Source: Aldersonia sp036524855 (lineage in GTDB: Bacteria; Actinomycetota; Actinomycetes; Mycobacteriales; Mycobacteriaceae). From it: a DNA stretch of 64,000 bases. Below the pieces are notes generated by a model that was given only the letters and a program-made list of their open reading frames with translations, had not been told where the DNA came from and searched no databases. Numbering within the stretch: position 1 is the stretch's first letter; every line of letters begins with the position of its first letter. The position numbers and the translations under genes are program-made. The stretch covers positions 19,064 through 83,063 of the forward strand of contig DATDBL010000109.1 of NCBI GenBank assembly GCA_036524855.1, in the 5' to 3' direction. Below, one piece after another: positions 1 to 8,624 of the stretch.

Positions 1-268
1 GGTTGATCAGGCCGGCGCCGAACCCGCCGATCGTGAACGCGAGGAAAAACAGGCTGCCGACGAGCCCGATCTGCGAGGACGTCAGGCCCAGCTCCTCGCG
101 CAGCGGCTGCGCGATGATGCCGAGGACAGCCTTGTCTGCGTAGTTGACGACGTACAGCGTGACCAGCAGGGCGGTCAACCCCCACGCCCGGCGCCGGGAT
201 TCGGCGCCGGGTGCCAGGGTGTCGGGCGTTCGTGTCGGTTGGGCGGGGGATTCGGTTCCGGTGCTCAC
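1..268 (-). CDS. MFS transporter, N-terminal part (runs off the window)
   Basis: This is the first 89 codons of a major facilitator transporter; the rest lies beyond the left edge. The GTG start at 268 has a good ribosome site (AGAAGGG, five bases upstream). A hydrophilic 30-residue N-terminus is followed by the first transmembrane helix, carrying the N-Y-A-D-K-A pattern seen at this place in anion:cation and aromatic-acid symporters, and by the loop and second helix. The substrate cannot be told from this fragment. No partner gene is visible, as the next genes upstream are a toxin-antitoxin pair. Confidence 0.8.
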   Translation of the reverse strand, partial: MSTGTESPAQPTRTPDTLAPGAESRRRAWGLTALLVTLYVVNYADKAVLGIIAQPLREELGLTSSQIGLVGSLFFLAFTIGGFGAGLIN

Positions 269-554
269 AGGCGCCCTTCTCGGAGTCGGACGAAAGTTGT
301 CAGGTTTGTCGGATGTGGCCTCCGCCGTCGGCGTGGCGTGCATCACATCACCGTCGATGAAACCGGAGCGGCGAGTCGCGAGCAATGTCCGTTGAGCGAA
401 GGGACCGACTGTCAGTACCTATGGGTCGTCCCCGGGTTGGTGCGAACAGCGGTGGACGGAGATGCAGGAGGTCGTGGATGCCGCCTCCGGTTCGGGCATT
501 GGCTGTGCCGGAGGCCAGCCGTGGGGTGCAAGTGCGGGCTGCCCGAGTGCACTA

Positions 555-908
555 CTAGTCGGTGACCTTCGGGTGCCCGGTTCCGGCGTGCTTGATCCAC
601 AGGGTGCGCTCGTCGTGGTCGACGAGATACCAGATTCGACCGGCGCCGGTGACTTCGTACTGCCACAGCTCAAGGACGTGACCCCTGTGTTCGGCGGTCG
701 CGAGGGACCCCTTGAGCTGGTGATGCCGGGATGTCGGTGAGCAGACGGTGGGGCGGTTGCGCAGTTCCTTCCACGCGGCATTGGTGTTGGCCGCGGCTTG
801 GCGACACAGCTCGTCCCAGCCTTTGGCCGCATCGGTCGTGGCGAAACGCAGCTCCCATTCGTCGCCGGCTGCGGGCGGTGCGACTCGATCTCCGCGTTTG
901 GGACTCAT
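555..908 (-). CDS. RelE/ParE-like toxin of a type II toxin-antitoxin pair
   Basis: A 117-residue protein encoded directly after a Phd-type antitoxin, overlapping it by four bases (ATGA). It shows the pattern of actinobacterial RelE/ParE-fold toxins: a GWDELCRQ helix near residue 30, WKELRNRP near 46, and a strand-rich C-terminal half with LWQYEV and RIWYLVD followed by a basic end. Family knowledge suggests a ribosome-dependent mRNA interferase or a gyrase poison; the sequence alone does not say which. The ATG at 908 is chosen because longer readings run through the antitoxin gene. Confidence 0.7.
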   Translation of the reverse strand: MSPKRGDRVAPPAAGDEWELRFATTDAAKGWDELCRQAAANTNAAWKELRNRPTVCSPTSRHHQLKGSLATAEHRGHVLELWQYEVTGAGRIWYLVDHDERTLWIKHAGTGHPKVTD

Positions 909-1384
909 GCCTGGTCCACCGGCGCGGGAACCGGACCGAGGTCGACATCGGTGGGCGAGGCGAGCTGCGCGGCCAACTCGGGGTCCGCGTGGATCTCGGC
1001 GGTGTGCCGCCAGCTGTCGATCACCTGGATGACCGGGGCCGGGTTGTCGATGGACTCCGCGGCGCGCAGCGTCTGGACCAGCTCGACGACGAACTCTTGG
1101 ACGTCCTCGCGCGGCAGGAACCTCACCCAGGGGAACGCTTCCGGCATAACGTCGGTGACGAGTGCGCGCGCGTCGTTGTCGCGCTGCATCAGGGCGAGGA
1201 ACATCTTGGTAGCGGCAGAGACGACCGTGTGCTCCTGCTCGGACCGCGTGGCGGTGAGAAGTACAAGATCCTCGTCGTCGCGACGCGTTAGACGCAGGGC
1301 CCGGCGACCGGAACGACGCCATGCTTCGAGGGTGGCCTTGCCGCGGTTCTGGATGTCGGAGAATGGCACTTCGGACGCAGTCAT
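905..1384 (-). CDS. Phd/YefM-like antitoxin
   Basis: A 159-residue protein whose N-terminus fits the Phd/YefM antitoxin fold: V-x-F-S-D-I near residue 8, then G-K-A-T-L-E and the strand LRLTRRDDEDLVLL. The C-terminal two thirds are longer than in classical Phd and should carry the toxin-neutralising region, ending in an acidic, proline-rich tail. The ATG lies inside a pair of 9-bp direct repeats and has no Shine-Dalgarno sequence, so the message may be leaderless. It is translationally coupled to the downstream toxin gene. Known modules of this kind are autoregulated by the antitoxin or the complex, and the repeats fit that. Confidence 0.7.
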   Translation of the reverse strand: MTASEVPFSDIQNRGKATLEAWRRSGRRALRLTRRDDEDLVLLTATRSEQEHTVVSAATKMFLALMQRDNDARALVTDVMPEAFPWVRFLPREDVQEFVVELVQTLRAAESIDNPAPVIQVIDSWRHTAEIHADPELAAQLASPTDVDLGPVPAPVDQA

Positions 1385-1403
1385 ACTTGTAAAGTACTTG
1401 TAA
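1384..1403. promoter_or_regulatory. Tandem 9-bp direct repeats at the antitoxin start, probable operator
   Basis: The sequence TACTTGTAA occurs twice, at 1384-1392 and 1395-1403, with an 11-bp period, about one helical turn. The repeat overlaps the antitoxin start codon and is AT-rich in a GC-rich setting, which suits an autoregulatory operator. Binding is inferred. Confidence 0.5.
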
Positions 1404-1676
1404 TGTCTTCGGTTGTCGATGAGCTACCGTCGAGTCGGCTGAGGAGCTGCAGGTGCTGAGTAGGGGCGTGGTCGTCACGCAGACGCCTCCATGCGTCGGC
1501 CGATGACCATCGCGGCCTCTCAGGCACCCGCACGACGCGTTGGCCCTGACGATCGTGCACGAGGACCAGTCCGCCAGTCGAACAGCTATGCAGAACTCGC
1601 CGACTCGTCGCGCCGCTTCGCGCGCGTGTGAGTGAGCGAGGGAGGGATCGGAGGGGTTCCTGTTCGTACACGGTCG

Positions 1677-2078
1677 TCAGGTGATCAGCTCGAAGGCGCA
1701 CCGGGGACCGCTGGCGGCCGTCAGTTTGCGGTCGCAGGTGATGATCGGGCCATCGAGGCGTTCGGCGAGGGCGACGTAGGCGCCGTCGTAGGGGGTGAGG
1801 TTCTCACGTAGTTCCCACATCCGGGTCAGCAGCGGCGCCAGGGGCATGCGCCGGATCGGGAAGCCGGTGAGGTGGCGCAACGCGGCGGGCACCGCCGCCT
1901 GCAGCACCGGAGTGTGCTGCGCCAGACGCCGCAGCGCGGAGACGACCTCGACATCGACGTGGGCGGGAGCGAACAAGGCATCGCCGGCGGCAAGCCGGGC
2001 CGCGACCGCATCTCGGCGTGGGTCGTCGGCGGCGTAGAAGGCGGTCAGGGCGGAGGCATCGACGACCGCCAGGCTCAC
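1677..2078 (-). CDS. vapC: VapC-type PIN-domain ribonuclease toxin
   Basis: A 133-residue PIN-domain protein. The conserved acidic residues are visible: D in VVDASAL (residue 7), E in the VDVEVVSALRRL helix (about 44), the D in LTPYDGAYVALAE (about 98) and D in IITCDRKL (about 116). These form the Mg2+-dependent RNase site in the family. The GTG start at 2078 overlaps the stop of the upstream antitoxin gene (GTGA), the standard vapBC arrangement. Length and motif spacing are normal, so it looks intact. Confidence 0.88.
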   Translation of the reverse strand: MSLAVVDASALTAFYAADDPRRDAVAARLAAGDALFAPAHVDVEVVSALRRLAQHTPVLQAAVPAALRHLTGFPIRRMPLAPLLTRMWELRENLTPYDGAYVALAERLDGPIITCDRKLTAASGPRCAFELIT

Positions 2079-2305
2079 GACGCTTCCCGCACCTGCCGCA
2101 CCGCCGCCGCCGCATCGTCGAGACTGACCCCGCTACCTTGCGGTGGTAGGTAGGACGCGAGGTAGTCGCCCAGCCGCGTCACGGCGGCAGCCTCGGTCAA
2201 CCGGTCGACGACGAACGCGTTCAAGGACTGCCGCTTCGCCTCGGCGGCCGCGCTCAATGCGGCGTATACGTCGTCCGGTACGGCGCGCAGATTCATCCTC
2301 TTCAT
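2075..2305 (-). CDS. vapB: VapB-type ribbon-helix-helix antitoxin
   Basis: A 76-residue protein starting MKRMNLRAVPDD, the short strand and helix of a FitA/VapB ribbon-helix-helix DNA-binding domain, followed by a C-terminal tail that should wrap around the VapC toxin. The ATG at 2305 is preferred over an upstream in-frame ATG at 2338 because it gives the usual N-terminus. It lies inside a 25-bp palindrome, and no Shine-Dalgarno sequence is seen. The gene overlaps vapC by four bases. Confidence 0.82.
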   Translation of the reverse strand: MKRMNLRAVPDDVYAALSAAAEAKRQSLNAFVVDRLTEAAAVTRLGDYLASYLPPQGSGVSLDDAAAAVRQVREAS

Positions 2306-2326
2306 GGTGCCATTATGGCACCATGA
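2302..2326. promoter_or_regulatory. 25-bp palindrome over the vapB start, probable VapBC operator
   Basis: Two perfect 11-bp arms, TCATGGTGCCA and its reverse complement, flank a 3-bp TTA centre. The vapB start codon lies in one arm. Antitoxins of this family bind such inverted repeats and repress their own promoter, so autoregulation is the natural reading. Confidence 0.65.
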
Positions 2327-2412
2327 GCGGGGTGTCATTTCAGCCCCGGCCTGCTGTTGCGTCGAGGGCTCGACCTGCGTTCGCTCGCGACGTGACCGTC
2401 AGCGAGTCGTAG

Positions 2413-3432
2413 TTATGCCGGCTCTCTCATGACGCCGAAATGGCGCACCGTCCCGGAAAGGCCTGGAAGCTCTTGCACGGGCGACCAGGTGCGTAGCCCA
2501 TCCGTGCTGTCGGAATAGAGATACTTTCCTTCGGTATAGGCGTCGAGATATATCCGCCAGGTGTCGTTCGGCAACTGAACCAGGGCTGGGCCCTCCCGCA
2601 GCGAGCCCCAATTTCCGGGCGGGACGAATGAATAGGGTCCCGTCGCCGACGACGCGACCGCATGCTCGACGACCTTCTTCGTCTCGTTCTTGGTGAACGC
2701 ATGATAGGTCGATCCCACCTTGACCACGGTGGTGTCGATGTGGTCCGCACCGATCCCGGCGAGCGGAACAGGCGGGCTCCACAACCTGAGCGATGGTTCC
2801 AGCGCCGTCATCAGATACGGCACGAATCCTCCACCGGTCGACAGCGACAGGATGACGTTGACGCGGTCGCCGTCCACGAACCATTCGGGCGCCCAGGCTT
2901 TGGTGACGAAGGGCGACAGCGACGGTCCGTCCTTGAACCCGGCCGACCCAGAGGAGCCCGGCGGGCTCGCAGAACCTGTACCGTCCCCCGTGCCTGGCAT
3001 GAAGGCGCAGCAAAACGGGACCGGATAGGACTCCAGGAACGTCCAGTTGATGCGGTCACTGCTGCGCGCGAAGCCGATATTCGCTCCGCCGCCTGTCGTG
3101 TAGGTGAGGTAATACAACCCGTCTGTGTTCCGGAAGATGCTCGGGTCACGCACAAGCCCTGACGGGGGCCGAAACGCCGACAGTCGGACGGGTTGGAATT
3201 GAGTGGCGTCCGCCGACTCGTATACATCCATGTCGCGGTCGCTTGCGTTGCTGAACGCCACCATCGTGTATCGCCAAGCGGGCGGTGCGGCGCCGCTGCT
3301 TCCCGGCGCCGCGACCAGCAAGCCCGCGACGGCGAGCATCACCGTCGATATTGCGGAAAAGCAGGTTCGTCGGGTCAGCATCACCGGTGCAGTATCCATG
3401 ACAGCAGGCGCACCATGCGTAACTTTGGCCAC
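2413..3432 (-). CDS. Secreted beta-propeller protein, glycoside hydrolase family 43-like
   Basis: A 339-residue protein with a signal peptide: basic TRRT, hydrophobic stretch, then AAPGSSGA before residue 50. The mature part has features of five-bladed GH43/GH62-type folds, namely RDPSIF (about residue 95) where family 43 enzymes carry a catalytic or stabilising Asp, APEWFVDGD (about 178), GADHIDTTVV (about 228) and a late REGPALVQ strand. An arabinan- or xylan-active enzyme or carbohydrate-binding protein is possible, but the residues do not prove catalysis. GTG at 3432, ATG at 3399 and ATG at 3381 are all possible starts; the last is closest to the signal peptide. No polysaccharide genes flank it. 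Confidence 0.6.
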   Translation of the reverse strand: MAKVTHGAPAVMDTAPVMLTRRTCFSAISTVMLAVAGLLVAAPGSSGAAPPAWRYTMVAFSNASDRDMDVYESADATQFQPVRLSAFRPPSGLVRDPSIFRNTDGLYYLTYTTGGGANIGFARSSDRINWTFLESYPVPFCCAFMPGTGDGTGSASPPGSSGSAGFKDGPSLSPFVTKAWAPEWFVDGDRVNVILSLSTGGGFVPYLMTALEPSLRLWSPPVPLAGIGADHIDTTVVKVGSTYHAFTKNETKKVVEHAVASSATGPYSFVPPGNWGSLREGPALVQLPNDTWRIYLDAYTEGKYLYSDSTDGLRTWSPVQELPGLSGTVRHFGVMREPA

Positions 3433-3656
3433 AGGCGCGGGGCTCTCGCAAATCGTCTACGGCGCTGAAAGACCGCCGCAGTGAACCCGGTGATCTGGTG
3501 TGTGTGAGGGCGTGTCGACGACCGGCCAGCCATCGACGCCGGAGACGACGCCAACACCGTACGACCGGGGGGAAGTGGGGCGGTAATTCACCACCGTTCG
3601 CCGGTTGGTGCATGTCGAGGCCGCATCCAGCATGCTTGGTGCCTAGACTGCTACGG

Positions 3657-4907
3657 ATGGCTCGAATTGTCTCCGAGATTCTCGACAACGGCCTGCCCCT
3701 GCATCGGATTCGCGTCGATGGCACGCGGGCAACCACCATCCTGATCGCCTTCGACGCGGGCGCACGCGCCGAGCGGCGGGACGAGAATGGAATGGCACAT
3801 TTCCTCGAGCACGTGGTGTTCAAGGGCGGCGAGAAATACGGAGATCACCGCACCATAAGCCGCACCGCGGAGCAGTTGGGCGCTGCGCAGAACGCAGCGA
3901 CTTCCCACGACCTGGTCACGTTTCACATCACAGTTCGCGCGGAGGCGGCACCGCATGCCATCGACCTGGTGACCGACTTCGTCGCTCGGCCTCGGCTCGA
4001 CGAAAACGATCTCGACAAGGAGCGCGGTGTGGTCGCCCAGGAGATCGCACGCTACCTCGACCAGCCTGCCTACATTGCGAGTCGAATGAGCGCTCTTGCA
4101 ACCTTCGGCGACCACCCTCTCGGCCGTCCCGTCCTCGGCCCAGTGGAACACCTGCCCACGTTCACGCGCGCGGCGCTGCTGGCATTTCGGCAACGCCGCT
4201 GGGCTGGCTGTCGCGGCGGCGCATTCATCGTCGGCAACACCGACCACGTTTCCGACGATGGCGAAACATCCGACCTGTTCGAGCGGTTCCCAAAGCTCGA
4301 AGAGCCGGAGCCATACGAATCGGCACCCGAGTTTCTGCCGCGGACGCTGGTCGAGCGGCGCGACACCAATCAGTCACATTTGCGAATGAGTTACCGCCTG
4401 ACCTACGACGTCGCCGATGCCAAGGCGCGGGCCGCGGCACGGATCTTCGCGATCATTCTCGGCGGCACGCCGAGTTCCAGGTTCAACGACGAGATCCGCG
4501 AACAGCGGGGGCTGTGCTATTCCATTTCTGCGGGCGTCCACGCGAGTGCCGACGTCGCGACGCTGGACCTCGCCGCCGGCCTCGCGTCCGCGAATTGTGT
4601 CGAGGCGTACACACGCATGCGCGAGATCGTCGGCGAACTGCGGGCGCTGGGGCCAACCGACGAGGAAGTCGCGCGAGCACGCGCGGTCGCTGCCGGGCAT
4701 GGCGTGCTGGCGTTCGAGAACACCAACAGAGTGGCGCACTTCGCGGCACACCAGGCGATCGTCCATCACGGCGATCTTGATCCGGACGCCCTCATCGCCG
4801 ACCTGGACGCGGTCAGCATCGGTGAGGTACGAGACATCGCGAGTGCCATCGATCCGGACAATCCGTCGGTTGCCTGCCTCGGTCCGCACGACACAGAGGA
4901 ATTCTGA
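3657..4907 (+). CDS. M16-family zinc metalloprotease (insulinase-like)
   Basis: A 416-residue protein with the inverted zinc motif H-F-L-E-H (H48, E51, H52) and a downstream glutamate at about 129 in VVAQEI, giving the HxxEH-(about 76)-E signature of pitrilysin/insulinase peptidases. The C-terminal half holds the second M16 domain with R-G-L-C-Y-S and the usual GGTPSSRFNDEIRE stretch. The length matches bacterial processing peptidases related to PepR. The ATG at 3657 is chosen because upstream residues are low complexity and unrelated to the family. It stands alone between two divergently or distantly placed genes, so its substrate is unknown. Confidence 0.85.
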   Translation: MARIVSEILDNGLPLHRIRVDGTRATTILIAFDAGARAERRDENGMAHFLEHVVFKGGEKYGDHRTISRTAEQLGAAQNAATSHDLVTFHITVRAEAAPHAIDLVTDFVARPRLDENDLDKERGVVAQEIARYLDQPAYIASRMSALATFGDHPLGRPVLGPVEHLPTFTRAALLAFRQRRWAGCRGGAFIVGNTDHVSDDGETSDLFERFPKLEEPEPYESAPEFLPRTLVERRDTNQSHLRMSYRLTYDVADAKARAAARIFAIILGGTPSSRFNDEIREQRGLCYSISAGVHASADVATLDLAAGLASANCVEAYTRMREIVGELRALGPTDEEVARARAVAAGHGVLAFENTNRVAHFAAHQAIVHHGDLDPDALIADLDAVSIGEVRDIASAIDPDNPSVACLGPHDTEEF

Positions 4908-5320
4908 GCTGCGCAGCGGCCGTCGAGATCGGGCCGGAACGAGAACCGTATCCGAGGGTTCGTAGGCGCGGTTGAGGTCGTCCAGGCAGGCGGCGGAGTA
5001 TGCCTCGCGGGGATCGTCGAGGCCGAATGCGCGGGATCCGGGTGGCCGCCATCGGGTCCGGCCACGGCCACCGGCGACGCCAGCACCAGCACCGTCTGGA
5101 TGTGGCGGTCCAGCGACGACAACCGACCAACGCGACGCCGCGAAGGCGGCTGACGTGACGAACGCATGGGGATCCGCAAACGGACGACGACGAGGTCGCA
5201 TGATCGGCGTTGTGTTGACGCGCGGGTGTCCGGTCAGGGCGGGTTGGAATCCGTTCGCACTGTCGAATGGAGTAGTGCTCTACTCGTGGCCTCGGTCTCG
5301 GCGGGCCGCACGATCGTGGG
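4908..5320. other. Intergenic stretch without a recognised gene
   Basis: These 413 bases have several GC-driven open frames on both strands, none with a family I recognise. The minus strand keeps a protein-like composition that changes frame more than once, so a decayed gene is possible, but I cannot name it. Confidence 0.4.
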
Positions 5321-5525
5321 GTGAGTACGCACCATGATCGGCGCAGGGCCCTGGATCGACTGCCGTCGCCGTATTCGGAGGCGTTGCGGTTGCGCGTTGC
5401 GCGATGCGGGTGTCGAGGACCGAGCGATCGCCGACATCGTCGGCGTCGATCCCGTGGCCCTGGCCACCTTGATGGAGGTCGCCGAGGCCAAGCTCGCGGC
5501 CGCATCGATCCGCGACGGCGAATGA
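5321..5525 (+). pseudogene. Small sigma-region-4-like protein, frameshifted by a 7-bp duplication
   Basis: Read from GTG at 5321, the frame gives DRLPSPYSEALRLR. After a one-base frame change it continues as DAGVEDRAIADIVGVDPVA and ends at 5525. Together these match a short (about 65 residue) actinobacterial protein resembling a helix-turn-helix of sigma region 4. The break coincides with a tandem copy of GTTGCGC at 5389-5395 and 5396-5402; deleting one copy restores a single frame. The stop overlaps the ATG of the LuxR-type gene (ATGA), so the two were translationally coupled. As it stands, the first frame reads on in phase into the regulator. Confidence 0.65.
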
Positions 5526-8182
5526 GCATCGTCGACGTCGCTGCAGGCGTATCGGATGCGGAATCCGCTGCGGTGGTGGGCGCCGGCTGGCCGTTGACCG
5601 GACGTGCCGAGGAGCTGGCGGTGATCGCCCGGATCGCCGAGGCACCGGCCGGGTCGGGGGTCGTGCTGGCCGGTGCGGCGGGTGTGGGCAAGACCCGGCT
5701 CGCCCTTGAGGCCCTGGACCGGGCGCGCGATCGGGGCTGGCAGTGCTGCTACGTGACGGCGACCGAATCGGCTCGGTCGATCCCGCTCGGCGCGTTCTCC
5801 GACTACGCCACCGATTTCGGTTCCGACCCGCTGCGGCGGGTGCAGGAGGTCGTCGACGCGGTGGCCGGCGGCGGGGGTCACCGTCGTGTCGTCGTGGGGG
5901 TCGATGATGCGCATCTGCTCGACGAGATGTCCGCGGTGGTGGTTCATCAGCTGGTGCGGCGGCGGCTCGCGAGCGTGGTCGTGGCGTTGCGTACGGGTGA
6001 GGATGTGCCCGAGGCGATCACGGCGCTGTGGAAGGACGAGGTGCTGCCTCGGCTGGAGGTGCAGCCGTTGGCCGAGTCGGAGACCACGGTGCTGGTCGAG
6101 CACGTTCTCCGCGGTCGGCTCGAGTCCTCGAGTGCGCGACGGATCTGGCACCACACCCGCGGCAACGTGCTGTATCTGCGGCAGTTGATCGCCGACGAAC
6201 TCGCCGCCGGACGGCTCGGCGAGGAGTCCGGGGTGTGGATGTGGCAGCGGAGCGAGGAGCTGTCGCCGACGCTGACCGAGTTGGTGGCCGCGGCGATCGG
6301 CCGGCAACCCGCGGCGGTGATCGAGGTGCTCGACATCCTGGCCGTCGCCGACCCCGTCGAGGTGACCGTGCTCGCCGCGATCAGCGGGCCCGACGCGATC
6401 GACGCCGCCGAGGCTGCCGGTCTTGTCTCGATCGACACCGACCGAGACCCAGCGGTCGTGCGCATGGTGCACCCACTGTTCGGTGACGTGCGCCGCGCCC
6501 GCGCCGGGACGATGCGGCTGCGGCACCTGCGGGGACGGGTCGCGACCGGGCTCTGCGCCCTCGGTGATCGGCCGGATCTCGTGCAGCGAGTCCGGCGCGC
6601 CACCCTGGCCGTGGACTCCGACCTCGCTCCGGATCCCGCGCAGCTGATCGACGCCGCGAGTGCCGCGTTGGAGTTGATGGACCCCGCCCCGGCGGAACGT
6701 CTCGCCGCTGCGGCCGTGAGGGCCGGCGGCGGTCGTCGCGCGCAGGTCGTCCACCTGCGTGCGCTGGTCAACTGCGACCGCCTCGGCGACGCGCTGCGCC
6801 TCAGCGCCGAGTTGCGGGCGAGCGCGTCGACCGACAGCCATCGCACCATCGCCACGCTCGGACGGGTGATGATGTTGATTCAAACGTGGAACCCCGACGA
6901 TGCCGCGCGGGAACTGGACGCCGTGCGCGAGAGCGTGATCGCCAACGGCCTCGAGCGCCCGTACAACTGCACACGCGCCGTGCTGTCGGCGACGCGGGGC
7001 CGCCCGCGCGATGCCGTCGATATCGCCACCGCCGGGCTGACCGGACCCGGATGGACACACGACGTGTTCGAACTCGTCGGGTTGACGAGTCTCGTCATCG
7101 GACTCGCCGAGTCGGGGCGTTTCGACGCCGTCGGGGACTGGGTGGAGAAGGGCTACGCGCTCAGCCGCGCCACGGTCGACTACCGGATGCTGCGCTTCGT
7201 CGTCGGACTGGTCCACGTCCATGCCTGTGGGCTCGCCGGGCAGCTCACCGACGGCGACGCCGTGGCACAGCGACTGGCCCTGGAGCCGATGGATCACCCT
7301 GTCGCCCTCGCATATCGGGCGCTGCTGCTGGGTTCGACGGCGCTGGACCGAGGGGACCTCGCCCTCGCCCGCAGGTGGTTCGGCGAAGCCGGTGCCACCG
7401 CGGCCACACTCGAATCCGTGTGGTTTTCCCGATACCGGTGCCGAGTATCGGCGATCTGCCTGGCGATGGCCGGGGACCCTTCGAACGCGTCGGCACTGTT
7501 GCATGCCGACCCGTACCCCGCAGACGCGCCCGGCGGCTTCGTACACCTCGAAGCGCTGGCGCACTCCTGGGTTCACGCCGCAGCCGGCGCCACGAGCGAG
7601 GCAATCGCCTGCCTACGACGGTTCGCGACGCACGCCCGGGAGCGAGGCATGTCGGCCGGCGAGGTCGTCTGTCTGCAGACCGCGGCGCAGTTCGGCGACC
7701 CGACCGGCGCGGAGCGGCTGACGGAACTGGCGTCGATCGGGCAGGGCCCACGGGCAAGCACGGCGGCAAGGCATGCCGTGGCGCTGCGCGACCGCGACGG
7801 CACCGGCCTGCGGGAGGCGGCGTCGCTGTACGAGGCGTTCGGTGACCGCGTCGCCGCGGCCGACGCTGCCGCACAAGCGGCGATGGTGTTCCGCGATCAG
7901 GGCCGTCGGGGCGCCGCCATGACCGCCACCGCGGTGGCGCGCCGGTTGGCCGACGAGACCGGTGCCGACACCCCGGCGCTGCGCGCGAACGCGACACCGA
8001 TCCCGCTGACTCCCCGGCAGCGGGAGATCCTCGCCCTCGCCGCCACCGGACTGTCCAACCGCCAGATCGCCGATCGCCTCGTCATGTCCGTTCGCACCGT
8101 CGAAGGCCACCTGTTCCGCGCCCACCAGAAAACCGGAGTCAGCGGCCGCGAAGAACTGATCGCCCTGCTCGAAACGAACTGA
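5522..8182 (+). CDS. LAL-type LuxR-family transcriptional regulator
   Basis: An 886-residue protein of the large ATP-binding LuxR class. An N-terminal AAA/NACHT-like ATPase has Walker A GAAGVGKTRLA (about residues 51-61) and Walker B VVVGVDDAH (about 124-132). A long helical, TPR-like middle follows, with a C-terminal LuxR helix-turn-helix at about 825-885 containing LTPRQREILALAATGLSNRQ and TVEGHLFRAHQKTG. Such regulators integrate an inducer with ATP binding; none of the flanking genes shows the target. The ATG at 5522 overlaps the stop of the broken small gene. A reading from 5321 would add 67 residues made of out-of-frame sequence and is unlikely to be native. Confidence 0.85.
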   Translation: MSIVDVAAGVSDAESAAVVGAGWPLTGRAEELAVIARIAEAPAGSGVVLAGAAGVGKTRLALEALDRARDRGWQCCYVTATESARSIPLGAFSDYATDFGSDPLRRVQEVVDAVAGGGGHRRVVVGVDDAHLLDEMSAVVVHQLVRRRLASVVVALRTGEDVPEAITALWKDEVLPRLEVQPLAESETTVLVEHVLRGRLESSSARRIWHHTRGNVLYLRQLIADELAAGRLGEESGVWMWQRSEELSPTLTELVAAAIGRQPAAVIEVLDILAVADPVEVTVLAAISGPDAIDAAEAAGLVSIDTDRDPAVVRMVHPLFGDVRRARAGTMRLRHLRGRVATGLCALGDRPDLVQRVRRATLAVDSDLAPDPAQLIDAASAALELMDPAPAERLAAAAVRAGGGRRAQVVHLRALVNCDRLGDALRLSAELRASASTDSHRTIATLGRVMMLIQTWNPDDAARELDAVRESVIANGLERPYNCTRAVLSATRGRPRDAVDIATAGLTGPGWTHDVFELVGLTSLVIGLAESGRFDAVGDWVEKGYALSRATVDYRMLRFVVGLVHVHACGLAGQLTDGDAVAQRLALEPMDHPVALAYRALLLGSTALDRGDLALARRWFGEAGATAATLESVWFSRYRCRVSAICLAMAGDPSNASALLHADPYPADAPGGFVHLEALAHSWVHAAAGATSEAIACLRRFATHARERGMSAGEVVCLQTAAQFGDPTGAERLTELASIGQGPRASTAARHAVALRDRDGTGLREAASLYEAFGDRVAAADAAAQAAMVFRDQGRRGAAMTATAVARRLADETGADTPALRANATPIPLTPRQREILALAATGLSNRQIADRLVMSVRTVEGHLFRAHQKTGVSGREELIALLETN

Positions 8183-8288
8183 CCACTCCGGGTGTTACAC
8201 CGCCGGGAATGGACGTTGGCATCGACGTACATCATCCGGACAGCGATCCTCTTGCGCACGGGGGCGGGCCTCGGTTTGCGGGCCTCGT

Positions 8289-8609
8289 TCAGGGTGCGTG
8301 CGGAGCGATCGTCACGATGAGTTCTGCGTCGAGAGCCGCGGCGATCCGCTCCAGCACGGGGATCGTCGGCACGGTGCCGCCGGCCTCGAGCCGAGAGAGG
8401 GCAGGCTGGGTCATGCTCGCACTTGCGGCGACCTCAGTCTGGGACATGCCAAGCGCGAGCCGACGCTCGCGAACCGCCTGTCCGATCAGGAACGCGCGGT
8501 GAGCCTCGTCGTATCCCGCGTGGTAGTCCGCGCTGCCGCGCCGCTGGCACGCGATCTCCTGGTAAGAGCTGTGCTCTTGTTCATCCGTCACTTGGTGCTG
8601 GATCCTCAT
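8289..8609 (-). CDS. XRE-family helix-turn-helix protein (HigA-like antitoxin type)
   Basis: A 106-residue protein with an N-terminal segment (DYHAGYDEAHRAFLIGQAVR) and a Cro/C1 helix-turn-helix at residues 50-100 including GMSQTEVAASASMTQPALSR. This layout is typical of antitoxins paired with RelE-like toxins. No intact toxin lies beside it; a broken PIN-domain gene directly upstream on the same strand is the only candidate partner, and PIN toxins usually pair with other antitoxin folds. It may be an orphan antitoxin or an ordinary regulator. Confidence 0.65.
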   Translation of the reverse strand: MRIQHQVTDEQEHSSYQEIACQRRGSADYHAGYDEAHRAFLIGQAVRERRLALGMSQTEVAASASMTQPALSRLEAGGTVPTIPVLERIAAALDAELIVTIAPHAP

Positions 8610-8624
8610 CTGCGACGACTGCGT

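Noticed and set aside
1381..1701. Minus-strand open frame of 106 codons between the antitoxin and vapC
   Set aside because: Composition is Arg/Ser-rich and out of keeping with a folded protein, no family is recognisable, and it overlaps the operator repeats and the vapC end.
5234..7576. Very long open frame antisense to the LAL regulator
   Set aside because: It is a by-product of third-position GC in the real gene; the translation is rich in Arg, Gly and His repeats and has no domain.
5321..8182. A single 953-residue regulator starting at 5321
   Set aside because: The first 67 residues are a shifted reading of a conserved small gene; the normal regulator start with overlapping stop is at 5522.
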